The notes: generated by a model not told the origin, from the letters alone. DNA of 64,000 bases from Phycisphaerae bacterium (GCA_016793805.1 JAEUIZ010000029.1:62001-126000); one strand, 5' to 3'; shown: positions 43,409 to 53,204, numbered from the stretch's first letter. Numbers and translations are program-made.

Positions 43409-45910
43409 ATGCGGCACACGAATCGACTCACCACCGGCGCTCGGATTGGCGCGGCCTCGATCGCACTGTTGGCCGGGACCGCGGCGGCCCAGACGCCTCC
43501 CGCGGGCTCGGTCCCCTCGCCCTCGGCCGTCCCCATGCCGGCACCCAAGGCCCCGGGCAACGGGAAGCCGATCGTGCAGGCGGGGTCCAAGCCCAAGCAG
43601 GACGCCATGCGCGACCCGCTGGCCAACCAGGGCCCCGACACGGGCGAGAAGGTCAGCGTCGACGAGAACATGATCGTTGACCTGCACGTCAACGACGAGG
43701 ACCTCGTCAACGTGCTCCAGATGCTCTCGATCCAGAGCCAGAAGAGCATCCTCACGTCCAAGAACGTGTCGGCCACGGTCACCGCCAACCTCTATGGCGC
43801 GACGTTCTACGAGGCCCTCGACGCCATCCTCCACGTCAACGGGTACGGGTACATGGAGCGAGGCAACTTTATCTACGTCTACACGCTCGACGAACTGACC
43901 AAGATCGCCGAGGCCTCGCGCAACCGAGTCTGGAAGGTCCTCAAGCTCAACTACCTCAACGCCGTCGACGCCGCCGAGTTCGTCAAGCCGCTGCTCTCCG
44001 AGGGTGGGCAGATCAAGACCAACGGCAAGACGGCCGCGTACAGCATCTCGGAGAACGCCCCGACCGGCGCCGACGACTATGCGCACGACGCGACCATGAT
44101 GGTCTTTGACTTCGAGGAGAACCTGGCCGAGATCGAGAAGGTCGTCGCCCAGATGGATACCAAGCCCTCCCAGGTCCTTGTCGAGGCGACGATTCTCCAG
44201 ACCGCGTTGAATGAGGCCAACGCCTTCGGCGTCGACTTCGCCGTCCTCGGCGACCTCGACTTCATCGACTTCCTCAACATCGGCGGCCCGCTCAAGGCCG
44301 TCGACGGCCTCATCTCCGGCAACGGCGCCGCCAACTCCGGCGGCGGCAGCGGCGGTGGCGGCACCGGCGGCGGCGGCAGCACCGGCAGAGGCGGTGTCCC
44401 GCTCCCCGCTGACGGCAAGGGGCGCGCCATCGTCTCCAACCCCGGCAACACCTCCGGGCCCGCCACGCTCAAGCTCGGCGTCGTTCAGAACGACGTCGCC
44501 GCGTTCCTTCGCCTGCTCGACGAGGTCTCCGACACCACGATCATCTCGCGCCCGAACATCCTGACGCTCAATCGCCAGCCGGCGCGAGTCCTGGTCGGGC
44601 GAAAGGTCGGGTACCTCAACACCACGTCGACCGACACCGCGACGACCCAGACCGTCGAGTTCCTCGACACGGGCACCCAGCTCTACTTCCGACCCTTCGT
44701 CTCCTCCGACGGCATGATCCGCATGGAGCTCAAGCCGAAGGTCTCCGAGGCCGTGATCCGCAACGTCACGGACGCGGGCGGCGCGGCGGTGACCATCCCC
44801 GACGAGATCTCCAACGAACTCACCACCAACGTCATGGTTCGCGACGGGCAGACGATCGTGCTCGGCGGGCTCTTCCGCGAGGCCACGACCGCGACCCGCC
44901 GCCAGGTGCCCTTCGCCGGCGACATCCCGATCATCGGCGCCGCCTTCCGCGGGCACGACGACAAGACCGAGCGCTCCGAGATCATCTTCATGATCACCCC
45001 GACGATCCAGAGCGATGCGTCGGCGGTCGAGATCGCCGAGCGCGGCAAGGCCAACGTCGAGCGCGTCCGTGCCGGCTCGCGCGAGGGCCTGCTCCCCTGG
45101 AGCCGCGAGCGCCGCGGGCAGCAGATGCTCGTGCAGGCCACCGACCTTGCCCGCGACGGCAAGCGCGACGAGGCGCTCTACAAGATCGAGCGCTCGCTCC
45201 GCCTCAACCACTTCCAGCCCGACGCCATCGCTCTCCGCGAGCACCTCATGAACCAGAAGTCCAACTGGCCCACGAGGAGCATGCAGCACGAGATCGTCTC
45301 GGGCGAACTCCAGAAGAAACTCGGCACCGTCAAGGTCGGCGCCGCGAGCCCGAGCAATGCGACGACGCCCTCCACGAACTCGGGCATCTCGCGCTCGGAA
45401 TCGGCCACCCCCTCTGCCAGCGGCATGGGCAACGCGAGCGTCAACCCCGCCGCCTCCTCGGCAAACGCCGGCAACGACGCTCCCAGCGAGCCGCCCGCCA
45501 TGACGCCCTCGACGCCCTCTTCGCCAGAGCCCGCGCTCGGCAACGCCGACGATCCGTCGGGTGACCAACCGGACTTCATCGGTGACTCCAACGACCCGCG
45601 GGACATGACCACCGATGAGTCGAGCGTGGGCGCCAACGACACTCGAGGCTCCTCGGGTCTCGACGGTGCGGCTGCCGCCATGCCGTCCGTCGCCGGCGGC
45701 CTCTCCGCCAACGGTGCGTCGGGATCCAGCACGAGCGACTCGGCCAGCGGCACTACGCCCATCACCTTCGCCGGTACCCGCACCATGAGCAGCGCCACGT
45801 CCACCAGCAACGTCTTCTTCTTCCGTGGGATCTGGGGGACGTTCCGCACCTTCGCCGCGCCCGCCAACAACGAGACCTCGGCGAGCGTGACCGAGCGCGA
45901 CGGCAAGTAG
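43409..45910 (+). CDS. Secretin (GspD/PilQ family) with long C-terminal extension
   Basis: Outer-membrane gate of a type II secretion or type IV pilus system, 833 aa. Signal peptide MRHTNRLTTGARIGAASIAL ending TAAAQ. An N0/STN-like domain (VLQMLSIQSQKSILTSKNVS...FIYVYT) and an N1-like domain (VLKLNYLNAVDAAEFVKPLL) precede a Gly/Ser-rich insert (about residue 310-330). The secretin core ends with NVMVRDGQTIVLGGLF and FMITPTI. The last 290 residues include a TPR-like helix pair and a Ser/Ala/Asn-rich low-complexity tail, unusual for secretins. AAGGAG (43396-43401) is 7 nt before this ATG; the ATG at 43403 is too close to it. Confidence 0.92.
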   Translation: MRHTNRLTTGARIGAASIALLAGTAAAQTPPAGSVPSPSAVPMPAPKAPGNGKPIVQAGSKPKQDAMRDPLANQGPDTGEKVSVDENMIVDLHVNDEDLVNVLQMLSIQSQKSILTSKNVSATVTANLYGATFYEALDAILHVNGYGYMERGNFIYVYTLDELTKIAEASRNRVWKVLKLNYLNAVDAAEFVKPLLSEGGQIKTNGKTAAYSISENAPTGADDYAHDATMMVFDFEENLAEIEKVVAQMDTKPSQVLVEATILQTALNEANAFGVDFAVLGDLDFIDFLNIGGPLKAVDGLISGNGAANSGGGSGGGGTGGGGSTGRGGVPLPADGKGRAIVSNPGNTSGPATLKLGVVQNDVAAFLRLLDEVSDTTIISRPNILTLNRQPARVLVGRKVGYLNTTSTDTATTQTVEFLDTGTQLYFRPFVSSDGMIRMELKPKVSEAVIRNVTDAGGAAVTIPDEISNELTTNVMVRDGQTIVLGGLFREATTATRRQVPFAGDIPIIGAAFRGHDDKTERSEIIFMITPTIQSDASAVEIAERGKANVERVRAGSREGLLPWSRERRGQQMLVQATDLARDGKRDEALYKIERSLRLNHFQPDAIALREHLMNQKSNWPTRSMQHEIVSGELQKKLGTVKVGAASPSNATTPSTNSGISRSESATPSASGMGNASVNPAASSANAGNDAPSEPPAMTPSTPSSPEPALGNADDPSGDQPDFIGDSNDPRDMTTDESSVGANDTRGSSGLDGAAAAMPSVAGGLSANGASGSSTSDSASGTTPITFAGTRTMSSATSTSNVFFFRGIWGTFRTFAAPANNETSASVTERDGK

Positions 45911-45923
45911 TTTGGCACGCACC

Positions 45924-45950
45924 AGCCCGGCCCCACGCCGGGCTTCTTTG
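45924..45950 (+). terminator. Rho-independent terminator after the secretin gene
   Basis: An 8-bp GC-rich stem, AGCCCGGC with its complement, and a 5-nt loop, followed by TCTTTG, starting 13 nt after the stop. Confidence 0.75.
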
Positions 45951-45993
45951 TCATCCCGAACCAACGGTTCTCGGAATCAGAGGAGCACACGCG

Positions 45994-47196
45994 ATGAAGG
46001 CTCAGACGATCGGCGCGATGGTGTTGGCCTGCGGGCTCGCGTTGGCGGGGGGCGGATGCCAGCCCGGGCACGGGAAGTACACGTCCGAGGCGCTGGCCAA
46101 GTCGCAGGAGCGTGTCGCGGGGATCAAGGCCGCCAACGAGTACGACCAGGCCCTCCAGTCCTATCGCGCCGGCGATCTCGACAAGGCGCTCAAGGCGATC
46201 GACCGCTCGCTGACGATCAACCCGTCGGTGTGCAAGAGTTGGGTGCTCCGCGGGCGCATCATGATCGAGCGCAGCGACCTCGAGCAGGCCGCCACGTCGC
46301 TCCAGAAGGCCGAGGCGATCGACCCGACGAACGTCGACGCGCAGTACTACCTCGGGTTTGTCCACGAGCGATTCACGCAGACGGACAAGGCGCTGGAGCG
46401 CTACCGCAAGGCGTCGGACCTCGAACCCACGAACCCGCAGTACGCCATCGCCGCCGCCGAGATGATGATCGACAAGGGCGACCTCGCGGGCGCGGAGGCG
46501 TTCCTGGGGTCGCGCGGGCCGACGTTCGAGCACAACGCGGGCGTCCGCCAGACGTTGGGCCACATCGCGATGATCCGTGGCGACCGCGAGCGTGCCGTGG
46601 CCCTTTTCAACGAGGCGAGGCTGCTCGCGCCCGACGATCCGGCCGTGCTCGAGAACCTCGTGCAGGCCCAACTCGCCACGGGGCGCTACGCCGAGGCCGA
46701 CGGGAACCTCGCCAAACTCCAGACGCTCAAGGGCAACGAGGATCGGCGTGACCTGAGGCTGCTCCGGGCCCGCTGCCTGATGAAGGTAGATCGTCCCGTC
46801 GAGGCCCGCGCGATCCTCGTCGATCTGACGTCCGGCGACATCGGGCAGCGCGACATCGATGCCTGGATCGAACTCGGGAACGTCTGCTACATGCTCCGCG
46901 ACACGGTCCGCCTGCGCCAGGCCGCCAGCCGCGTCGTGGGGCTCGCGCCCACCCGGCCCGAGGGCTTCTCGCTCAAGGCGCTCTGGCAGCGAAAGGCCGG
47001 GGACCTCGCGGGCGCCCTCGCCAGCGCCGACATGGCCGTCCAGCGCCGCGGGACGAGCGTCGATCCGCTCCTGCTCCGCGGGCTCATCCTCAGCGAACTG
47101 GGCCGCACCAACGAGGCCAACGAGTGCTTCGCCCTTGCCCAGCGTGAGAGCGGGATGGGCGACGGCGCCGTCGCGAACGTCCCCGAGCAGCCGTAG
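45994..47196 (+). CDS. TPR-repeat lipoprotein
   Basis: The 400-aa protein has a lipoprotein signal (MKAQTIGAMVLACGLALAGG followed by GC) and about nine tetratricopeptide-like repeats, for example ALQSYRAGDLDKALKAIDRS, ATSLQKAEAIDPTNVDAQYY and ERYRKASDLEPTNPQYAIA. Such proteins act as assembly scaffolds; next to a secretin it may be the equivalent of the pilotin PilF/PilW, which carries the secretin to the outer membrane. That role is an inference from position. It is 83 nt downstream of the secretin, beyond a terminator. Confidence 0.85.
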   Translation: MKAQTIGAMVLACGLALAGGGCQPGHGKYTSEALAKSQERVAGIKAANEYDQALQSYRAGDLDKALKAIDRSLTINPSVCKSWVLRGRIMIERSDLEQAATSLQKAEAIDPTNVDAQYYLGFVHERFTQTDKALERYRKASDLEPTNPQYAIAAAEMMIDKGDLAGAEAFLGSRGPTFEHNAGVRQTLGHIAMIRGDRERAVALFNEARLLAPDDPAVLENLVQAQLATGRYAEADGNLAKLQTLKGNEDRRDLRLLRARCLMKVDRPVEARAILVDLTSGDIGQRDIDAWIELGNVCYMLRDTVRLRQAASRVVGLAPTRPEGFSLKALWQRKAGDLAGALASADMAVQRRGTSVDPLLLRGLILSELGRTNEANECFALAQRESGMGDGAVANVPEQP

Positions 47197-47251
47197 CGAT
47201 CACCGGGTTCCGGCGCGGCTCCGACCCGGAGCGGCCCTGGACCTTTGTCCA

Positions 47252-47257
47252 TACGAT
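47252..47257 (+). promoter_or_regulatory. -10-like TACGAT before lipB
   Basis: TACGAT ends 5 nt before the GTG at 47263 and 11 nt before the ATG at 47269. The shorter spacing is the one seen at other genes here, so the GTG is favoured as the lipB start. Confidence 0.4.
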
Positions 47258-47262
47258 GGCGC

Positions 47263-48024
47263 GTGGGCATGCCGCGCGTCATCGACCTTGGGCGGTTGGA
47301 TTACGCGCGGGCGTACCAGGAGCAGGTCCGGCACGTCGACGAGGTGCTCGCGGCGCGCACGCGGGGCGAGCTCGACGCGGGCCGAGTCCTCGTCGTCGAG
47401 CACGATCCGGTCATCACCGTCTCCCGCCGACCCGGCGCGTCGAGGCACGTCATTGCCACGGCGGACTCGCTCGCTCGCGCTGGCGTGGCGATCGCCGAGA
47501 CCGATCGCGGGGGCGACGTGACCTACCACGGGCCGGGCCAACTCGTGGTCTATCCCATCCTCGACCTGAGCGCCTTGAACCTCGGCCTGCACGCCTACAT
47601 GCGACTGCTCGAGGACTCGGTGATCGACGCGCTCGCGGCGCTCGGCATGCGTGGGCTTCGAGACCCCGCCGCGACGGGCGTGTGGGTCGACACGAGCGAC
47701 GGCGGGCGGGGCGACACACCCGTGGCAAAGGTGTGCGCGATGGGCGTGCGCGTCCGCAAGTGGGTGTCGATGCACGGCCTAGCGCTCAACGTCTCGCCCA
47801 ACCTGGATCACTTCGCCCTGATCGTTCCGTGCGGGCTGGTCGGCAGACCAGTGACCAGCCTGGAGGTGTTGGCGCACGCACGAGGCGAAACGCCCCCGAC
47901 GATGGGGCAGGCGGCCCAGGACGTGACCGGAGCGTTGACGCGGCGCGTGCGCGAGGCGCGCGAGGCGGCGGCACGCGCACGGGCGGCGCACGCGACCCAT
48001 CATGGGGCCTTTCCTTCGGACTGA
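47263..48024 (+). CDS. lipB: Octanoyltransferase (lipoyl-protein synthesis)
   Basis: Transfers octanoate from acyl carrier protein to lipoyl domains, the first step of lipoic acid attachment. The 253-aa protein shows GGDVTYHGPGQLVVYPILDL, the catalytic Lys in AKVCAMGVRVRKWVSMHGLALNV, and the acyl-thioester Cys in ALIVPCGL. The GTG at 47263 is chosen over the ATG at 47269 because TACGAT is 5 nt upstream; the difference is two residues. Its 3' end overlaps the convergent VWA gene by 25 bp. LipA is not in the window. Confidence 0.94.
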   Translation: MGMPRVIDLGRLDYARAYQEQVRHVDEVLAARTRGELDAGRVLVVEHDPVITVSRRPGASRHVIATADSLARAGVAIAETDRGGDVTYHGPGQLVVYPILDLSALNLGLHAYMRLLEDSVIDALAALGMRGLRDPAATGVWVDTSDGGRGDTPVAKVCAMGVRVRKWVSMHGLALNVSPNLDHFALIVPCGLVGRPVTSLEVLAHARGETPPTMGQAAQDVTGALTRRVREAREAAARARAAHATHHGAFPSD

Positions 48025-51000
48025 TCGTCGAGCCGGGCACGAGCGCGGCGCTTGGCCGCGAACAGCCCCTCGGCCTCTCGGGGCGCGTCGGCATCGGACC
48101 CCGCGTCGGACGGGGCGATCGACCCGGGACCGGGCGACGCTCCCGCCGCGATCGTGTTCGCGACCGGTGCCGAGGCGCGAGCGGCCTCCGCGCGGAGCGA
48201 CTCGAGCCGCGCCCGCAACCGCTCCTGCTCGATCCTGGCCGCGAGTTCGGCGGCCTGAGAGTCGATCGAGGCGGCCTCGGCCGGCGCGGCATGCGCCGAC
48301 GCGAGGGCGCGCAATCGCTCCGAGGCCCTCGCCGCTGCCGTCCCTCGCTCCATCACCTGCTGCTCCGCAGCGGCGCGGAGGTCCACGCCGAACTCCCGAC
48401 TGACGAAGCGGTCCCACGCGATCCGACGCATCGCGATGTCGGCAAGCAGCGCGACGATGGTCCAGATGAGCAGCACGGGCCACAGCGGCGAGAGCGTCTC
48501 GGGCGGCGCGATCCCGCGACGATCAAAGAGCGAGCGATCGGGTGGTGTGTCGAGCGTCAGCGTGCGCCCCCCGGTGCGAGCGGCGATCTGCGCCATCAGT
48601 GCGGGATCGGTCGAGAGCCGGGCCAGTTCTACGCCGGAAGCGACCGGGGCGCCCCCGAGCACCGGGGCCAGTGCCCGTGATCCGGCCCGGGGCATCGCGG
48701 CGACAAGGTAGGTGCCGGCGTTCGGCGCGGGGGCGGTCGCCTCGTAGACCCCCGGCGCGGTCTGGTCGAGTTCGATCGTCGTCGGCGTTCCATCCGGGGC
48801 ATAGATCGTCGCCGGCACGCGGACCGTCGCCCCCTCGGCCGCGATGGACGTGCCCGCGGCGGGCGGAGACTCGACGCGGATGCGCAGCATGCCTTGCGAC
48901 GGCTCGACGGTGAGTTCATACGGCGACGACGTGCCCGGGCGAGAGAGGGAGCGGGCCGATTGCACCCACAGACGCTCGAAGCCCGCCCAGTCGATCCAGT
49001 CGCGAGCCCAGTTGTGCGCGTCCGACGTAAACGCGACGACCTGACCCAGTCCGACGGGCCAGTGCGCGAGCAGCGGCTCACCGCTGGCCGTGAGCATCGC
49101 CGTGGTGATCGTCGGCTCGGGCCGGGGCTGCGTGAGCACGAAGCCCGTGAGCGTCGGCGGAGTGCCCAGGCCCGTCGTCAGCGGCGATGGCGCCGCCGTC
49201 AGCACCGGCTGGAACCGCCCGAGTTTGAGCATCGGGCTCCGGACGATCCGCACGGCCTTCAGGAATAGCCGGGGCAAGAGGCTTGGATTCGCCACCGCAT
49301 AGAACGTGCCACCGCCGATCGACGCGAGTTTGGCCAGGAGCGACTCGTCGGCTTGGTCGCCCACGCTGATGGCGCTGAGCGTGATGCCGTCGTTGGTGCG
49401 AATGGACGTGACCAGGGCGGGGAGACTCGCGGCGTCGGTGGAGATGCCATCGGTAAGCACGATGATGTGCTTGATGGCGGCCTTGACCTCTCGCAGTTGG
49501 TTGGCGGCGGCGGAGATCGCGGGGCCGAGCACGGTGCCCCCGTCGGGATGGATGCGCAGGATCCGCTCACCGGTGGCCTTGGGGTCGGTGTTGGGGGCGA
49601 GCGGGACGACGACGGAGTAGGTCGAGTTGAACGCGATGACGCCGATGAGGTCGCGGGCGTCGAGGCTCTTGACGGCGAGCGCGGCAGACTGGTTGGCGAT
49701 CTCCTGCTGCGAGTAGGCCGAGCCCAGCACGGGGCGGCGCATGGACCCCGAGTTATCGAGAACAAAGACGATCGCGGCGTCGGGCTGCACGAGACGCTCG
49801 GGAAGGTCCAGACGCACGGGCAGGATCGGCTCGAGTTCGGAGCCCTTCCATCCTCCCGCGCCGAACGAATCGGGCCCGCCGAGCATCACCAGCCCCGCGC
49901 CCATGTCGCGCACGTGCGCGACGAGCGCGGCTCGCGTGACGGGAGAGACGGCCTCCGCGGGCACGTTGTCAAGAAACACGAGGTCGTACGCCTGTAGGCC
50001 CAGCAAGTCCGTCGGCATCCCCTCCGGCGGCATGACCGCGACCTGGAGTCCCGCGCGGCGCAGCGTCGCGGCCAGCGGGCCACCCGAGGTGTACGACGAC
50101 ACGATGAGCACTGACCCCTTGCCCGGCGAGAGCGTGAACGCGCGGGCCGAGTTGTTCTGCGAGCGAAGGTCGCCGGTCTGCGGCTCCCAGACCGCCTCGA
50201 AGCGGTGGACCCGGCCCGACGGGAGCGGTACCTGGACTAGTTCGACGTGCCGCCCGCCCGGCAGGTCGATCGTTCGGCCCTTGCCCGGCGCATCGCCGTT
50301 GATGTCGATGGTCTCCGACTCGTGAAGGATCTGGAGCGTTCCGCGCGCGGGCCCGGGCGACGAGAGCGCGACACGCAGCGTGATGGTGGCGCCATCGGCG
50401 GCGCGCGGAGGTGCGTCCAGCGACTCCACCACCGTCTCGCCAGAGGCATCCAGCGGGATGGGGACCGTGTCAACCGGGATGCCGCCGCGGCCTCGGCCCG
50501 CGACTTCGGCAGCGGCAGCGAGCGCGTCGCCCGCCGTCGGATTGCCGTCGGAGAACAGCACGATCCGACCCGCGGAGTCGCTTCCGATGAGCGCCGCGGC
50601 GCGCCGCAGCGCGGCCGCGATGTCCGTCCCCTCGAGGTACGAAGCGTCCAGCGGCGGGGGCTCGATCGGCGCCGCCGTCGGCCGAAGCACGGTCGCCGGA
50701 ACGCCGTCGAAGGCCACGACGCCCAGCGCGTCGTCCGGGCCGCGGAGCCTGGCGGCGTCCGCGATCCATCGGCGCACAGCGGCGGACGGGTCAGCCAGGG
50801 CGCCGGGTCCGCGACCAAACAGCCGAACCGATTGCGACGTGTCCACCACGGCCACAACCGTGAACCGGCGCGACACCTGCACCGATGACAGCCCGGCGAG
50901 CATCAGCGCGAGCAGCACGACGAGCACGGCGCGGCAGAGGATCGCCGCGAACTTCCGCGCGGGCGCCATCGCCGCGAACCAACGCCAGCCGACAAGGGCC

Positions 51001-51053
51001 AAGGGCGGGATCAGCGCCAGCGCGAGCAGCCAGATGGGGTCGTCGAGGCGCAC
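48000..51053 (-). CDS. Membrane protein with two VWA domains
   Basis: About 1017 aa. Two N-terminal membrane helices (IWLLALALIPPLALVGWRWF and AILCRAVLVVLLALMLAGL) precede a first von Willebrand A-like domain (VVAVVDTSQSV, a DxSxS metal site), a middle region with a class I glutamine amidotransferase-like fold (LVMLGGPDSFGAGGW), and a second VWA (AAIVFVLDNSGSM, MIDAS site). A membrane helix at LWPVLLIWTIVALLADIAM is followed by an Ala/Arg/Glu coiled-coil tail. The same architecture occurs in planctomycete DUF-type membrane proteins of unknown role. TACCGT lies 5 nt before the GTG at 51053; an ATG 87 nt further upstream would leave only 3 nt to the divergent gene. Confidence 0.82.
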   Translation of the reverse strand: MRLDDPIWLLALALIPPLALVGWRWFAAMAPARKFAAILCRAVLVVLLALMLAGLSSVQVSRRFTVVAVVDTSQSVRLFGRGPGALADPSAAVRRWIADAARLRGPDDALGVVAFDGVPATVLRPTAAPIEPPPLDASYLEGTDIAAALRRAAALIGSDSAGRIVLFSDGNPTAGDALAAAAEVAGRGRGGIPVDTVPIPLDASGETVVESLDAPPRAADGATITLRVALSSPGPARGTLQILHESETIDINGDAPGKGRTIDLPGGRHVELVQVPLPSGRVHRFEAVWEPQTGDLRSQNNSARAFTLSPGKGSVLIVSSYTSGGPLAATLRRAGLQVAVMPPEGMPTDLLGLQAYDLVFLDNVPAEAVSPVTRAALVAHVRDMGAGLVMLGGPDSFGAGGWKGSELEPILPVRLDLPERLVQPDAAIVFVLDNSGSMRRPVLGSAYSQQEIANQSAALAVKSLDARDLIGVIAFNSTYSVVVPLAPNTDPKATGERILRIHPDGGTVLGPAISAAANQLREVKAAIKHIIVLTDGISTDAASLPALVTSIRTNDGITLSAISVGDQADESLLAKLASIGGGTFYAVANPSLLPRLFLKAVRIVRSPMLKLGRFQPVLTAAPSPLTTGLGTPPTLTGFVLTQPRPEPTITTAMLTASGEPLLAHWPVGLGQVVAFTSDAHNWARDWIDWAGFERLWVQSARSLSRPGTSSPYELTVEPSQGMLRIRVESPPAAGTSIAAEGATVRVPATIYAPDGTPTTIELDQTAPGVYEATAPAPNAGTYLVAAMPRAGSRALAPVLGGAPVASGVELARLSTDPALMAQIAARTGGRTLTLDTPPDRSLFDRRGIAPPETLSPLWPVLLIWTIVALLADIAMRRIAWDRFVSREFGVDLRAAAEQQVMERGTAAARASERLRALASAHAAPAEAASIDSQAAELAARIEQERLRARLESLRAEAARASAPVANTIAAGASPGPGSIAPSDAGSDADAPREAEGLFAAKRRARARLDDQSEGKAP

Positions 51054-51058
51054 CCGGA

Positions 51059-51064
51059 ACGGTA
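51059..51064 (-). promoter_or_regulatory. -10-like TACCGT before the VWA gene
   Basis: On the minus strand TACCGT ends 5 nt before the GTG at 51053. It supports this start over the ATG at 51140. Confidence 0.4.
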
Positions 51065-51113
51065 GTGCCGAAAGTCCCGAGCGTGCGACAAGATGGACCG
51101 GCCCACGGGTGGG

Positions 51114-51119
51114 TATGCT
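51114..51119 (+). promoter_or_regulatory. -10-like TATGCT before the M1 aminopeptidase
   Basis: TATGCT lies 24 nt before the ATG at 51144; TTGGAG in between may be the ribosome binding site. Confidence 0.4.
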
Positions 51120-51143
51120 GGGCCTCTGGATTGGAGCCATTCG

Positions 51144-53147
51144 ATGAAACGTGCGGCGTGTGTCATGGTGGTGCTGGCGGCGTCGATCATGGGGTGCGTG
51201 CAGGCGCCGCGAGGCGGCGAGGACGTGCGCGAAGCGGGAGCAACGCGGCCCGCGGACTTCCGCCGCCCGGGGCCCAGGGGCGCGGAGACGATCTTCTCCC
51301 CGCTGAACCTCCCGACGCCGAGCGAAGTTCGTCTGGCCTCGGGTGTGCCCGGACCGGCGTACTGGCAGCAGCAGGCCGATTACGTGATCGACGCGACGCT
51401 CGACCCCGAGAAGCGGCTGCTGACGGGCAAGGCACGGATCACGTACACCAACAACTCCCCGCATGAGTTGGACTACATCTGGGTCCACCTCGAACAGAAT
51501 CTCTTTCGCGACGACAGCCTCGGGGCGCTCTCCACCGAGCCCAGGACCCGCTTCGGGAATCACGGGTTCGACGGGGGCGTCACGCTCCGGTCGCTCAAGA
51601 CCGCCGACGGCAGTGAACTCGTCTATCGCGTCTACGACACGCTGGCTCGCGTGGATCTGCCGCGTGCGATCGCGGCCAAGGGCGGCCGATTCGTCTTCGA
51701 CGTGGAGTGGGGCTTCCCGATCCCGCCATATGGCGCCGACCGGATGGGCGTTGACGACTGCGAGCAGGGGCCGGTGTTCGAGTTGGCGCAGTGGTTCCCC
51801 GCCGTGGCGGTCTACGACGACGTGCACGGATGGAACACGCTCCCATACCTCGGCCAGGGCGAGTTCTACACGAACTTCGGGGACTACGAGGTCTCCCTGA
51901 CGGTGCCGCGCTCGCACGTTGTCGTGGCGACCGGCGTCCTCCAGAACCCGGGGGACACCCTGACGCCGACGCAGCGCGAGCGTTGGGCCGAGGCGAAGCG
52001 GAGCGCGACCGCGGTGGCGATCGTCAAGCCGGAGGAAGTGGGCACACCCGAATCGAGGCCCGAGGGCGATGGCCCGCTGACGTGGCGATTCGCGGCCAAG
52101 GACGTGCGTACCTTCGCGTGGGCATCCTCCCCGGCGTTCATCTGGGACGCCGCCTTCCTGCCCGGCGTCGGGCCAGAGGGGCCCGACGGCCCCGAGGGCA
52201 CGATGTGCCAGTCGGCGTATCCGAAGGAGGCGCTGCCGCTCTGGGGGCACAAGTCGACCGATGACCTGCGGTTCTCGATCGAGCACTACAGCCGGATGTG
52301 GTACCGGTACCCCTACCCCTCGGCGGTGAACGTCAACGGCCGCGTCGGGGGGATGGAGTACCCGATGATCGTCTTCTGCCGGGAGCGTCACGACGAGCGT
52401 GGCCTTTGGGGGGTGACGACGCACGAGATCGGGCACAACTGGTTCCCGATGGTGGTGAACACCGACGAGCGGCGGCACGCCTGGATGGACGAGGGCTTCA
52501 ACACCTTCATCAACTACTACGCCCAACTCGCCCGCTATCCCGACGAGAAGCCCAACCGCCGCGGGGACGCAGGGCAATACCTCGGCGGCGCGACCCGCGG
52601 TGAACAGCAGCCAATGGAAACACCGGCGGACTTCATCTGGCGCGGACGGCTGGGGTTCCTGCACTACGAAAAGACGGCGGTCGCGCTCGTGCTGCTGCGC
52701 GAGCAGGTCCTCGGTCCCGAGCGGTTCGACCGCGCGTTCCGCCGCTACATCGCCGCCTGGGCGTTCAAGTCGCCTCGACCCGCGGACTTCTTCCGCTGCA
52801 TGGAGGACGCCGCGGGCATGGACCTCGCCTGGTTCTGGCGCGGGTGGTTCCTGGAGACCGGCAATCTCGATCAGGCCGTCACGGGCGTGACCTACGCCGA
52901 CGGCGGCAAGGCCGCCCTCATCGCCCTCCGCAACCTCGGGGAACTGGTGATGCCCGTGGACCTGCGCCTCACCTTCAGCGACGGGAGCGTGGCAAGCCGT
53001 CGGCTCCCCGTCGAGGTCTGGGCGACCACGAACCAGTGGACGGCCCCGCAGGAAACCGGCGGCAAGCGGCTCGTGAAGGTCGAGATCGACCCGGACGGCG
53101 CCCTGCCCGACGTGGACGCCAGTAACAACGTGTGGGTGGGGAAGTAG
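51144..53147 (+). CDS. M1-family metallopeptidase lipoprotein
   Basis: The 667-aa protein has a lipoprotein signal (MKRAACVMVVLAASIMGC), so it is outside the cytoplasm. The beta-rich N-domain (LTGKARITYTNNSPHELDYI) precedes the gluzincin site THEIGHNWFPMVVNTDERRH, with the third zinc ligand Glu in WMDEGFNTF, matching HExxH-x18-E. The substrate-binding GxMEN motif reads GGMEYP, that is, Tyr replaces Asn, which may alter aminopeptidase specificity. An ARM-like region follows. It is divergent from the VWA gene with about 90 bp between starts. A role in peptide scavenging is likely. Confidence 0.92.
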   Translation: MKRAACVMVVLAASIMGCVQAPRGGEDVREAGATRPADFRRPGPRGAETIFSPLNLPTPSEVRLASGVPGPAYWQQQADYVIDATLDPEKRLLTGKARITYTNNSPHELDYIWVHLEQNLFRDDSLGALSTEPRTRFGNHGFDGGVTLRSLKTADGSELVYRVYDTLARVDLPRAIAAKGGRFVFDVEWGFPIPPYGADRMGVDDCEQGPVFELAQWFPAVAVYDDVHGWNTLPYLGQGEFYTNFGDYEVSLTVPRSHVVVATGVLQNPGDTLTPTQRERWAEAKRSATAVAIVKPEEVGTPESRPEGDGPLTWRFAAKDVRTFAWASSPAFIWDAAFLPGVGPEGPDGPEGTMCQSAYPKEALPLWGHKSTDDLRFSIEHYSRMWYRYPYPSAVNVNGRVGGMEYPMIVFCRERHDERGLWGVTTHEIGHNWFPMVVNTDERRHAWMDEGFNTFINYYAQLARYPDEKPNRRGDAGQYLGGATRGEQQPMETPADFIWRGRLGFLHYEKTAVALVLLREQVLGPERFDRAFRRYIAAWAFKSPRPADFFRCMEDAAGMDLAWFWRGWFLETGNLDQAVTGVTYADGGKAALIALRNLGELVMPVDLRLTFSDGSVASRRLPVEVWATTNQWTAPQETGGKRLVKVEIDPDGALPDVDASNNVWVGK

Positions 53148-53204
53148 CCAACCTCGCCGAACTGACGAGCGCGCCGTCGCGCGTCCGGCAACGCGGAGGC
53201 AGGC

